Below are positions 20,711 to 30,799 of a stretch of 56,240 bases of DNA, one piece after another. A program made the position numbers and the translations under genes. A model generated the notes under the pieces. That model made no database searches. It was not told the origin of the DNA and worked only from the letters and a program-made list of their open reading frames with translations. Every line of letters begins with the position of its first letter. The first letter of the stretch is position 1. The stretch is from Phoronis australis. Lineage: Eukaryota; Phoronida; Phoronidae. The stretch spans positions 34,198 to 90,437 of the forward strand of contig NMRA01000897.1 in NCBI GenBank assembly GCA_002633005.1, in the 5' to 3' direction.

Positions 20711-22158
20711 GCGCAACATCTGACGTGCTCTTTGGGGCTTTTGAGGCCATGTACATTAATGGCCATGACGACTTCTATGTGCAAACTGTGATCGATATGA
20801 GTGTTGATAAAATACCTTTGAGAAGAGATGGTGACCGTATGGAATTGGACGAAGAAAATCTCAACTACACAGTATATGCCAATGATGACAACACATGTGT
20901 GGACACAGAACATGTACTTGAAAGTAAGGAGAATGGAAATGCGGAGCTGTTAGTTTCCGAGAATCGTTACGCTGTGGACACTGCAACGTCTGAATCCATG
21001 CTGAATGCTTTAAAAGCAAATGAAATGGCTGAAAACTATCATAAATGGTCACAAAAAACTGTTGAAGACTTCAAAAGACTTTTTGCATGTAAGACCACTT
21101 GCAATAAGGCACTCCACAAGTTTGAACTCCAGATATGTCTACAAGTGTTACGTGTGCAGCACGGTGTTTGTTTTGACATTAAACCCTCAAAGAAGGAGCT
21201 AGTTCAGTTGTTCACGTCTACATTGAACTTTGGGGTAAATCCCCCTAATAGGAAGTATCATCAGCGCAATCGAAGTGTTTGCTCACTTAGAAAAATGTGT
21301 TGTTCTGTTTTAGAACGTGCATCAAAACAAGAGCTTGCTAAGATTCTCGCAGAAAACACATGGGATAAAGCTTTACAACAGTGGATTGAATCTGGACCAT
21401 TGTACCACACTTCGTGTTTTCTTGATAATGAAAAGAGTATGAAGAATTGGTTTTCTCGTCCAAGTACTGACCATTACGGCAAGAACAGGTTCCACTTCAC
21501 CGACGCCTGTCACATTTTGACTTGTATTAGGACAAAACTCTGTACTACTGGAATTGCTGGTTTAAAGCGAAAAGCATGGGAAGATGTTGCTCTATCTCGC
21601 AAAACCCATCTCAATATTGCTGTGATTGAGGATTGCGTTGACAAGCAAGATGTAGCTTTAGCAAGACGTGTATTTTCCAGGGATGTTCAAGAAAATATGC
21701 TTGACGAATATGTCAACGAGAAAGAATTTTGTGAGTTAATACGAAACTGGTTTGATGCCGAGGACGAGCCTGCCATACCTGCTGCTGAAAGATGCATCCG
21801 AAGGCTTCGACTTAGAAAATGGCTTTTAGAAGAATTTGCAGTGAACACGTTTCCGCCACAAACCCGATATATCAGAGGCATACCGATACAGACTTTCGAG
21901 GCATTGTTGGTGCACTTGGAAAGGAAAATGCAAATTTTCCCTTGCTGCAGAAATCAAACATATAATGTTCGTATAATAGGTTCTCAGCAGGTGGAAAACT
22001 TCTTTTCAACATTTCGAGATATGGACTCCACTGGACAAGGGACACCAAAACCAGACTCCATTCCTCATATGATGACAGCAGTTGCAGATTTAGACTACTG
22101 CAGAATTGACCCCAGCAGGAAAGCAAGATTTAGAATCAAGCTTGTTTCCTACACATGA
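20668..22158 (+). CDS. transposase C-terminal segment
   Basis: 496 open codons ending TGA. The first about 20 residues are probably in the wrong frame. Asp279 and His282 in FTDACHILTCIRTKLC resemble the D-x2-H-x-R element in the insertion region of P/THAP9- or Kolobok-like transposases. Glu443 in QQVENFFSTFRDMDSTGQGT resembles their catalytic Glu helix. The middle part is Lys/Arg-rich. The 3' end is followed by a TGA stop and a candidate AATAAA about 105 nt later. Confidence 0.65.
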   Translation: MVVPRRTRCYTQSFGATSDVLFGAFEAMYINGHDDFYVQTVIDMSVDKIPLRRDGDRMELDEENLNYTVYANDDNTCVDTEHVLESKENGNAELLVSENRYAVDTATSESMLNALKANEMAENYHKWSQKTVEDFKRLFACKTTCNKALHKFELQICLQVLRVQHGVCFDIKPSKKELVQLFTSTLNFGVNPPNRKYHQRNRSVCSLRKMCCSVLERASKQELAKILAENTWDKALQQWIESGPLYHTSCFLDNEKSMKNWFSRPSTDHYGKNRFHFTDACHILTCIRTKLCTTGIAGLKRKAWEDVALSRKTHLNIAVIEDCVDKQDVALARRVFSRDVQENMLDEYVNEKEFCELIRNWFDAEDEPAIPAAERCIRRLRLRKWLLEEFAVNTFPPQTRYIRGIPIQTFEALLVHLERKMQIFPCCRNQTYNVRIIGSQQVENFFSTFRDMDSTGQGTPKPDSIPHMMTAVADLDYCRIDPSRKARFRIKLVSYT

Positions 22159-22262
22159 TTAACTGTAAATTACGCGGACATATCAACTCTCATGTTTGAT
22201 ATTTTACAAAAGTGTTATTTTTCAGTTAAAATTTTGAAGATGTGGCAACAAAACGCTCCCTG

Positions 22263-22268
22263 AATAAA
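22263..22268 (+). terminator. candidate poly(A) signal of the transposase gene
   Basis: AATAAA 105 nt after the stop at 22158. Confidence 0.4.
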
Positions 22269-23860
22269 AAATGAAAAAATGTTTCACATACCTATCCTCT
22301 GAGCTGTGACGGGAAAAAAGTTTTGAGGGCGATGTAAGTGTAAATTTATTTTCACACAAGGGCTCGTATGTATAATCAAAATAGGAACTAGTTGAACTGT
22401 AAGAAATTATATTAATTTAACAACTAGCTTGTCAGGTTTTGTAAGAGGTGACACTAAGAATTTGAATTGTTTCAAATGCATTCACGTTTACATGTTTAAT
22501 CTTCTATAAAACCCCCTACTTGGTTTCAGATCATTCTATATGTCAACCACACGAGCCGGAGTGTATCCAATGAGACAGTTTGAGTCCGGTGAAACCCAAG
22601 AATGTTTTCACGGCCAAACGCAAGGCATTCATTCTGCATTAGTTTTTAGTCTGATAACTCCAAGGTTAGTGTTATGTGATACACGTTAACTGTAATTGTT
22701 ATCTTATATACATTACTTTTTTCTGTAGTCAAATTTCTCTTTTTTCGTCTTCATCTATTCGTTATCATAATGTCGCGTATTAGTGCTGATAAAGGTACGT
22801 AAAGCACCATTGTTTTAAAAAATATTCAAATCGTGGCATTGTCAAATAAGCAAGGTCTTCATGAGCGCCGGGTCAAAAATACCCTTCAATAAATAAACGT
22901 CCAAGCGCTTATGCGTCATATTACGGTATTTCCACTACTTTGAAAACAGTGGCAAGTGTAATGCAGCTCACAGGCTAGCGTCGAAAGCTTTAAAGGAGGA
23001 TTGATTACTCATTAAATTTTGAGACCTCATAAGGTCGTAACCCTTCGGAAAGGAGGGAAAGTGTCGTTGCCAAGCGAGTCCGCCCATAGTGAGAAAGGAG
23101 TGTGACAACACCATTCGCGAGATGACTCGAAGATACCTGCTCATAAACGACTCGGATTTCAAAATTTATCAGAAGTTGTGTAGCCAAAAGTATTGTGGTG
23201 ATAAAAGTGTTGGGATTTTGTTTAATGGTTTACTAATAACATCCATACAGAGTTGAACAGACTGACTTGCTACATCCTTGAGGCTTGTATGTGTTTTGTG
23301 TTCTTGGTCCCGAGTTCACTGTGCTATAATTTCAGTTCATGGGACATTGAAAAAGAGTGAGAGGAGTTGTAATACACATACTATATTGTGATTTTCTCAA
23401 AACGTAGTGACAATGTTGTCTTTAAGTCATTTCAAGACACACTATAGTAACTACACTGGAAATCAACAATATGAAAGCAAAATTCCGTAATAATAGTAAT
23501 CTTTTAATCACACATCATCTCAAAATACGTCATAAAAATATATAAAATATAGCTCTGGGTAATCAACATTACAAAAGAATCATTGAACATTCCCCATGAG
23601 GTATTTTTGGAATGCATTGCACTTATTATAGACACATATTTTCTTTTTAAAATCTTATGGTAATAACAATGGCCAATGGCACTTAGTATGGTCATTTGAA
23701 TATACCTAAACACTACAAAAATGCACTGGTTCTGTTTAAGATAGATAAAATAACACAAATGTAGAAACTTTAGAAAAAGGTTCAAAATACCACATCTGGC
23801 AACTACCAACCATAAACTCTTTTAATCAGAATAAAAACTTAAACAAATTTCACTACTGGA
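22269..23860. other. transposon interior without a recognised gene
   Basis: AT-rich, between the convergent transposase and zinc-finger genes. The small ORFs have no domain or splice support. ATTAAA on the minus strand at about 23,819 could serve the zinc-finger gene. Confidence 0.5.
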
Positions 23861-23861
23861 C

Positions 23862-24233
23862 TTAATGAAGCTTCTGTTTTTTGTGCCTACAGAGGGAGGC
23901 ATAATGCTTGTACGATTTGCCGCATCCACAACAGAAAGCAGTGACCTCATGTTGTGACGCCATGTGTCGCTTTAGGCTCACTTTCTCTGTGAAACATTGG
24001 TTGCAGGCATGACACTGAATTGTCTTGTCTCCTGAGCACAGTGCTTCATGTTGTGACTTTTTGTACCTATTGAAAAACTTCTTGCCACATGAAACACATG
24101 AAAATGCTTTGTAGTTTGCGTGCTGGCTCATGTGATCTTGAAACTTTGTTTGTCTCACGAACACTTTCCCACAGTCCGTCACTGGGCAGGTGAACGTCTT
24201 GGTTGCAGTCCTGTCACAATGCTTTGATGCCAT
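23862..24233 (-). CDS. C2H2 zinc-finger protein encoded by the transposon
   Basis: 123 codons from the first ATG. Four fingers follow: residues 16-38 (CPVTDC...H..QH), 46-66 (CVSC...H...C, a C2HC variant), 74-95 (CHAC...H...H) and 101-123 (CCGC...H.....H at the very end). A further half finger (FSKKSTLLDHM) can be read upstream of the ATG to about 24,262, just after a TTTAG that could be an acceptor, so the exon may start there. It lies inside the transposon, convergent with the transposase, and its predicted first exon is among the right subterminal repeats, so it is probably element-encoded. A DNA-binding accessory role at those repeats is inference. Capture of a host gene is the alternative. 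Confidence 0.65.
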   Translation of the reverse strand: MASKHCDRTATKTFTCPVTDCGKVFVRQTKFQDHMSQHANYKAFSCVSCGKKFFNRYKKSQHEALCSGDKTIQCHACNQCFTEKVSLKRHMASQHEVTAFCCGCGKSYKHYASLCRHKKQKLH

Positions 24234-24547
24234 GTGGTCAAGCAGTGTTGATTTTTTACTAAACGAAGCTCAATAGTTCTTTGTCACAAGCACTAGTTCT
24301 CCTTTTTGAAGGTGTAGACGTTAAGAAGCTAAAAGACTTATCTTGTGGCAGAAGTTCAACTAAAAAATATCAAAAGCATTTCAGTTATACTTGTTAGGTT
24401 AAATCTCACAAAAATCATGAAAAACAGTGAAGTATAATAAACAATCAACCCACCCGGCGCCTATTTCAGGGTACGTATTAAATGTAAAACTGACACAACA
24501 CCGTAACTTGAACGAGTATTCAGGCCAATGCATAGAAAAAGAATGTG

Positions 24548-25043
24548 CGTTCACGATCGCTTTTTGCGTTCACGATCGCTTTTTTGCGTTCACGATCGCC
24601 ATATGAAAGTAACGATTTCGTTCTCGATCGCCGTCTCACACAAGGACAAGCTTGTATTGGTAAATATCTCGCATTGTTTCACAAAACATAACTTCGAAAG
24701 GTGTCACCTGGGGCAATGAAGCTCTAAACGTCACACTTCTTTACTTTAGAACTCTGGAACTGCTAATAACAAGTAAAACTTGTCGACTTTACGACGCGCA
24801 AGGCATTTTATCGGAAGGCATTACTTTCTGGGTCCTTTAGTTGATAAAATAAGCAAAACCAAACATCATTTCAGATCGGCAACAAAGGTTAAGCTCTGAT
24901 GCTTTTCTCTGTGTCGCATTCGTGCCAAAGTAGCCACTGTTTAAGAAGAAAATGACACTAAGACTCACCAGGTACATCATCGTCGTCTGCCATTTGTGCG
25001 GCAAAGTGTCGTTCTCGACCGCTTTCCGGTCGTTCCCGATCGC
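24548..25043 (-). repeat. right subterminal repeat cluster, minus orientation
   Basis: CGTTCWCGATCGC (the complement of the left motif with one variable base) at 24548-24560, 24567-24579, 24587-24599 and 24619-24631, then CGTTCTCGACCGC at 25010-25022 and CGTTCCCGATCGC at 25031-25043. All are oriented opposite to the left cluster. Confidence 0.8.
24969..24993 (-). CDS. predicted first exon of the zinc-finger gene
   Basis: Minus strand ATG at 24993 encodes MADDDDVP and then a strong donor CTG|GTGAGT (phase 1). The short acidic start directly downstream of the subterminal repeats at 25,010-25,043 looks like a promoter-proximal first exon. Phase 1 does not join directly to the 23,862-24,262 exon as I delimit it, so an unseen exon or different boundary is needed. 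Confidence 0.35.
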
Positions 25044-25528
25044 AGGTTGGCCGGAGTGTGTTTTATAGTCTTAGAAATTGTCGGAAATTAGCGCCAATAT
25101 TCATTTCTTATCGATGCTATGCTACCCGTTTCATGAATGGATAGTTTCCAACTGTCTTTGATGACAGGTTCATGGATGTAGCGCGCGCTTCCTGGCCACG
25201 TGCGTTTAACATCGAGTTATTTTTATTCATGAGACAGTCGATGTGTACTGAAAGGTCAGACCATAGTGGGACGCGGTCGTCGCGAGAGCGTAGCAACGCC
25301 GTTGGGTTCTTTTTGAAGCGTTGCGTTACTTTGAAGTGTAAAGTCACAAATAAATACAATAGTAGCAGTGCCGCTGGTGGTTTAGAAGACTCGTTTTTTG
25401 ATAAATTGAAGACGTTACTGTAGCCGAGTTTTAGGACTGTAGGTACGTCATTGTTCGCATATGTACACGTTCATGGACTGGGCGCTTATTTCTGCAGTCT
25501 GAAAACGCGTGGGGGGCGCTTATAGGGG

Positions 25529-25557
25529 CATGGGCGGTTATTACGGCGAATACGGTA
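25529..25557 (-). repeat. right terminal inverted repeat and TA duplication
   Basis: GGGCGGTTATTACGGCGAAT then ACGG, ending at 25555, with TA at 25556-25557. It matches 50,905-50,930 with one difference. Confidence 0.8.
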
Positions 25558-25900
25558 TGTAGTATGTTGTACTTTGCAAGATGGAAAGGCATCTGAAAAC
25601 AGAGAATTAGCATCACATCATAAACAGATACCTGTATGCCAAATTTTATGAAAATACGTTGAGGACATTTGAACATACAGAGGTAAACGGAAAAAATAAA
25701 ATTACCACTAGGTGGCACACCAGAAGTTAGCTCCGTCGGAACATCATCGTCATGTGTTGCCAACATCATATAAATACACTTACTAAATTTGGTAAAGATC
25801 CTTCGAACGATTTAAAAGATACAACCATAGGCGCAAAAAACTGCCACTAGGAGCATACATGTCAGAATGTCTAGTTGTACCCAACTAATCCCAACTTATC
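25558..25900 (-). mobile_element. Helentron-like element fragment flanking the transposon
   Basis: TGTAGTATGTTGTACTTTGC is the same sequence as at 29,090. It is followed by a core repeat with CCACTAGGTGGCAC at 25705-25718. The part left of the transposon insertion is not found here and is probably in the gap or lost. Confidence 0.6.
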
Positions 25901-25919
25901 CTGTCATCACTACTGATGC

Positions 25920-27345
25920 AAGCCCGTTGCTGACATCATGTTTGTTATCAAACTGCCCCTGCAGGTGGCGCAGCTATTAGTGGGAATAGTTGAATTTGTT
26001 GAAACGCGTGATTGATGTCTCTAACATTGAGCTTGTGGATGACATCATGTAAGTTAGCTCCCTGTCCACAGGTGACGCACTGATTAGTAGGAATCGTTGA
26101 ATTAGTTGAATCCAACTAATCCCAAGTCAGCTCAACCTATCCAGCACTGAGCTATTCAATTAATTCAACTAATTGTAGCGCCAGCTAAAGTATAACTGGC
26201 AATGTGAGACAGAAAAACCCGAGTCACTGACCTGCCTGCAGGTGGCGCAACAATAAGTGGGAATAGTTGAATTAGTTGAAATGCATGTTCTGTGTCAAGT
26301 TGAGAGCCTTTTGCTGACGTCATGATTGTTATCAGTCTGTTCCTGTAGGTGGCGCAGCGATAAGTGGGAATACTTGAATTAAGTTGAAATGCCTGATCTG
26401 AGTCTGTCAAGTTGTGAGCTTGGTGAGCCTTTTGCTAGCGCCATGCGCTTTATCTGTCTGCCTGCAGGTGGCATAGCGATTAGTGGGAATAGTTGAATTA
26501 GTTGGAATGTGGGTTCTGAGTTTCTCAAGCTGTGAGCCTGTTTCTGACATAATGTTTGTTATCAGCCTATCCCTGCAGGTGGCGCAGCGATTAGTGGGAA
26601 TAGTTGAATTAGTTGAAATGTGGGTTCTGCGTTCCTCAAGCTATGAGCCTGTAGCTGACATAATGTTTGTTATCAGCCTATCCCTGCAGGTGGCGCAGCG
26701 ATTAGTGGGAATAGTTGAATAAGTTGAAATGCTTGTTCTGTGTCTCTCACTTTGTGAGCCTGGTGAGCCTTTTGCTGGCGTCATGTACTTTTTCAATCTG
26801 CCTGTAGGTGGCGAAGCGATTAGTGGGAATAGTTGAATTAGTTGAAATGTGTGTTCTGTGTCTCTCAAGTTGTGGGCCTGTTGCTGACGCCATGTTTGGT
26901 ATCAGGTCTGCCTGCAGGTAACGTAGCGATTAGTGGGAACAGTTGAATTAGTTGAAATGCGTGCTTGGAGTTGCTAAAATTGTGAGCCTGTTGATGATGT
27001 CATGTAAGGCGTTCTCTACCTGCCCACAGGTGGCGCAGCGATTAGTGGGAATAGTTGAAATGCGTGTTCTATGTCTGTCAAGTTGTGAGCCTTATGATTA
27101 TGTGATAAACTTTATCTACCTGCTCTACTTGATCTACCTAACTTTATCTACTCGTTATTTAGTGGGTCAACCCCGTAGGTGGCGTTACATGTCTGCCTTC
27201 AGGTGGCGTAGTGATTAATGGGAATAGTTGAATTAGTTGAAATTCGTGTTTGGAGTCTCTAAAATTGTGATTCTGATGGTGACGTTATGTAAGTTATCTA
27301 CCTGCCCACAGGTAGCGCAGCCATTAGTAGAAGTATTTGAATTAG
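25920..27345 (+). repeat. about 111-bp minisatellite array with CTCF-like cores
   Basis: Twelve units with the anchor CCTGCAGGTGGCGC (or CCACAGGTGGCGC) starting at 25958, 26066, 26235, 26342, 26461, 26572, 26683, 26801, 26911, 27024, 27196 and 27306. Spacing is 107-119 bp, with two gaps near 170. Each continues with GATTAGTGGGAATAGTTGAA. Several units contain GCTGACGTCATG. An orphan unit lies at about 28,130-28,205. Confidence 0.9.
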
Positions 27346-28125
27346 TTAAAATGCGTTTTCTACTTGATCTACCTGTTTCGTTGAGAGTTTGTATTATTTT
27401 AAGTTTGCCAGTTCTGCCCTCTGTTGTTTATTTTATGTTTCAGCTTGGCTACGCCACATTTATTGTTTTAGTATAACCTATGTCTTAGCCAGGACGAAAT
27501 TTACAGCTACCCTGAGCTTTTCTCACTTGATTCTTGTAGAGGATGGATGTGTTTCAGTTACCTGCCAGTTTTTTAGTTGAAATATATGTCACAGCGTTCA
27601 AGAAAGTAAGTTTTTTTTGTTGGCTTATTAGTTGTATTGCAGTGTAGGTAATATTGTAATTTCTGACTTTTCTTATATTTAAAATAGGGGTAATTCTTTG
27701 GAAGTGAAGGTTCTCGTTTCAGAAACACGTGTTTTCAGAGGTGTAGTTTAGATTTCTTTCGACAGTTGGCGCTCTTAGCAGTACGTTTATTTCCGTTCAC
27801 CGTGTGGCGCTGTGATTTGTTTATTTACATCCGGTTTTTGATTAGCGGGTTTGTGGCTTTGATATATGAGTTTGAATTGTACTTAGGGTTTTCATGACAG
27901 GTTTTGGATATTACTTACTTACTTACGTTGGTTTATTTGCTGTGACATGCAGAGATTATTATTTCTTGTATTTATGGTGATTTTTGGTTTGTTTTCAGAT
28001 TGAACTTCTTCTTCTAGACTTATACTGATGTCTGATGTAAAAATAAAGTTCCAATTTAAACGCTGCTGCTGTTTATTCACCCTGTGCGTGAGCCACTACC
28101 TAACCGTGTTTCTCAAGTCGTGAGT
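27346..28125. other. sequence between minisatellite array and orphan unit
   Basis: No repeat unit or exon recognised; T-rich on the plus strand. Confidence 0.4.
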
Positions 28126-28983
28126 CGGTTGCTGACGTCATATAAATTATGTACCAGCCCCCAGATGGCGCGGTTATTAGTACGTATAGTTGAATTAGTT
28201 GAAATCGGTTTAGTAGACCTACAGCTTCATATTAATCGATTAGTAGGTCCCTACCAAAGATTCTGACATGACTCACTAGGAGACGCCACAGAAGTCAAAA
28301 TCGGCGAAAATCATCATCAGCCGTCCACTTCATAGTAAGAACATACGTGCCAACTTTCGCAATCATCTCTTGATAAACGAGTGGACACCAAAACAGAATT
28401 GAAAACAGTAAAAATTGCCACTAGGTGGTGCAAACTACGTCAAATTCATCTGAAAACGGAGAGATAGCGTCATCTCATTAACAGATGCCTTTAAGCTAAA
28501 TTTTATGAAAATACGTTGAGGACCTTTGAATATAAAGAGGTAAACGTAAAAAAAAAATTGCCACTAGGTGACACACCAGTTGTCAGATCTGTCTGAAAGT
28601 CGTCGTCCTCTGTTGTTAACATTATATAAAGGCCCTTACTAAATTTAGTAAAGATCATGCACACGGTTTAGAAGATACCGCCACAGGCGCAAAAAAATGC
28701 CACAGTAGTCGAAGTCGTCGGAAAATCATCGTCAGCAGTCGAATTTATAGTAAGAACATACATGCCAATTTTCACAATCGTCCATTGAGCGGTTTGGTTG
28801 ATAGAGGGGTGGGCAAAAAAAAAGAGTCGAAAACAGTAAAAATGGCCACCAGGTGGCGCAAACTACGTCGAATCCATCCGAAAACGGGAGTATGGCTTCA
28901 TCTTACTAATAGGTGCCTATATACCAAAGTTTCGGAAAATCCCTTCAAGACTTAGGGACGTCAAAAACAGATTCGAAAACAGT

Positions 28984-30457
28984 AACAAGAGCAACGCAGA
29001 GCGTTGAAATGCGCCCACAATTGCACCGCATACGGTATCCTTCTAGGGTTGTTTATTGGTACCATAAAGTGGCCAGTAGAGGGCATATATGTAGTATGTT
29101 GTACTTTGCAAAATGGAAAGGCATGGTCATTGTCTCCTCAATAGGCTAGGGGCAAAATGTGAGTAATCTTCATAATACAAGCACATCCTATACACCAGTT
29201 GCTTAAAGCACCACAGAAANNNNNNNNNNNNNNNNNNNNNNNNNNNNNNNNNNNNNNNNNNNNNNNNNNNNNNNNNNNNNNNNNNNNNNNNNNNNNNNNN
29301 NNNNNNNNNNNNNNNNNNNNNNNNNNNNNNNNNNNNNNNNNNNNNNNNNNNNNNNNNNNNNNNNNNNNNNNNNNNNNNNNNNNNNNNNNNNNNNNNNNNN
29401 NNNNNNNNNNNNNNNNNNNNNNNNNNNNNNNNNNNNNNNNNNNNNNNNNNNNNNNNNNNNNNNNNNNNNNNNNNNNNNNNNNNNNNNNNNNNNNNNNNNN
29501 NNNNNNNNNNNNNNNNNNNNNNNNNNNNNNNNNNNNNNNNNNNNNNNNNNNNNNNNNNNNNNNNNNNNNNNNNNNNNNNNNNNNNNNNNNNNNNNNNNNN
29601 NNNNNNNNNNNNNNNNNNNNNNNNNNNNNNNNNNNNNNNNNNNNNNNNNNNNNNNNNNNNNNNNNNNNNNNNNNNNNNNNNNNNNNNNNNNNNNNNNNNN
29701 NNNNNNNNNNNNNNNNNNNNNNNNNNNNNNNNNNNNNNNNNNNNNNNNNNNNNNNNNNNNNNNNNNNNNNNNNNNNNNNNNNNNNNNNNNNNNNNNNNNN
29801 NNNNNNNNNNNNNNNNNNNNNNNNNNNNNNNNNNNNNNNNNNNNNNNNNNNNNNNNNNNNNNNNNNNNNNNNNNNNNNNNNNNNNNNNNNNNNNNNNNNN
29901 NNNNNNNNNNNNNNNNNNNNNNNNNNNNNNNNNNNNNNNNNNNNNNNNNNNNNNNNNNNNNNNNNNNNNNNNNNNNNNNNNNNNNNNNNNNNNNNNNNNN
30001 NNNNNNNNNNNNNNNNNNNNNNNNNNNNNNNNNNNNNNNNNNNNNNNNNNNNNNNNNNNNNNNNNNNNNNNNNNNNNNNNNNNNNNNNNNNNNNNNNNNN
30101 NNNNNNNNNNNNNNNNNNNNNNNNNNNNNNNNNNNNNNNNNNNNNNNNNNNNNNNNNNNNNNNNNNNNNNNNNNNNNNNNNNNCAGGACTTTTGAAGATA
30201 CAAAGGTAAGCGTAAAAAACTAAAATTGCCACTAGGGGGCACACCGGTAGTCGGATCCGTCCGAAAGTTCGCACATGCCGTCCCATTCATGAATGGAACA
30301 TATGTGCCAAATTTCATGAACGTATGTCAAAGGGTTTTGGAGATAGAGCAGCGGACGCCGGACGCCAGACGCCGGACGCCGGACGGACGCCGCCCGTACG
30401 GACGGACGGACGGAGATGACGGCATAATGCGTCCACATATAAATATGTGGGCGCATA
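28984..30457 (-). mobile_element. inner Helentron-like (pearl-like) non-autonomous element
   Basis: On the minus strand: 5' terminus TTTTATGCGCCCACA at about 30,457, a microsatellite of CCGT units (plus-strand ACGG at 30,398-30,415), core repeat(s), then subterminal TGTGGGCGCAT, the hairpin CAACGC-TCT-GCGTTG (28992-29006) and CTCTTGTT at 28,984. Asymmetric inverted repeats with a 3' palindrome are the hallmark of Helentron-associated elements. Most of the interior is the gap 29,220-30,183. There is no coding sequence. Confidence 0.65.
29220..30183. other. assembly gap (964 N)
   Basis: Run of N inside the inner Helentron-like element. Open frames across it are artefacts. Confidence 1.
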
Positions 30458-30799
30458 AAAATGGCCACTAGGTGGTGCAAACTAGGTAGAATCCATCTGA
30501 AAACGGACAGCGTCATCTCATTAACAGATGCCTGTATGCTAAATTTTATGAAAATACGTTGAGGACCTTTGAATATACAGAGGTAAACGTAAAAAACTAA
30601 AATTGCCACTAGGGGGCACACCGGTAGTCGGATCCGTCCGAAAGTTCGCTCATGCCGTCCCATCCACGGAAGAAACACATGTGCAAAATTTCATGACCAT
30701 ACATGTAGGTCAAGGCGTTTTGGAGATAGAGCAGCGGACGCCGGACGGACGAAGATGACGGTATAATACGTCCACATGTAAATATGTGGGCGCATAAAA

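Larger units (their letters stand above)
17782..22158 (+). pseudogene. DDE transposase with embedded YqaJ nuclease, broken
   Basis: One protein in several frames. Order: a C2H2-like finger (CYYC...H...H) right after the acceptor at 17782; a linker KWDSKLRRIQELFHETYQLG; NFAVPS; the first acidic motif VDGK (Asp codon 18579-18581); DLWGFEPKPTL; a YqaJ-like nuclease domain; the second acidic motif SSDGQW (Asp codon 20186-20188); PLTVLQLQKDHW; a D-x-C-H-x9-R segment near 21,502; and VENFFSTFRDMDSTGQG with Glu codon 21994-21996. Disruptions: frame changes near 17,866, about 18,040, about 18,250, 18,583-18,592, about 20,160 and about 20,700, and a TAA at 20204-20206. As assembled it cannot make a full transposase. 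The assignment of catalytic residues is by pattern only. Confidence 0.75.
15007..25555 (+). mobile_element. large YqaJ-transposase DNA transposon (degenerate full-length copy)
   Basis: The right end is exact: CGCTTATAGGGGC, then GGGCGGTTATTAC and GAATACGG ending at 25555, followed by TA. A related copy at 42,242-50,928 has the same right end and a matching inverted left end, so the TIR is CCGTATTYRCCGTAATAA and the target duplication TA. The left end here is lost in or near the gap. Homology to the short copy runs from about 15,289 to 15,846 on the left and from about 25,076 to 25,555 on the right. Cargo: a transposase with an inserted YqaJ-like nuclease (plus strand), a C2H2 zinc-finger gene (minus strand), and clusters of GCGATCGRGAACG repeats pointing inward from both sides. 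The right flank interrupts a Helentron-like repeat, and the uninterrupted sequence survives at about 29,085-29,124. It resembles ISL2EU-type elements, which as I recall also carry YqaJ nucleases and make 2-bp duplications, but there the nuclease is a separate protein. Confidence 0.8.
28261..30799 (-). mobile_element. outer Helentron-like element, interrupted by a second copy
   Basis: Core repeats from 28,261 to 28,983 resume at 30,458 (AATGGCCACTAGGTGGTGCA) and end at ATGTGGGCGCATAAAA near 30,799. The break falls in GAAAACAGTA...AAAATGGCC, which is continuous in the core unit at about 32,470, so the interruption is a clean insertion. The left part is not resolved. Confidence 0.6.

Noticed and set aside
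25920-27345. CRISPR array
   Set aside because: Units are head-to-tail diverged repeats without distinct spacers, and the window is animal DNA.
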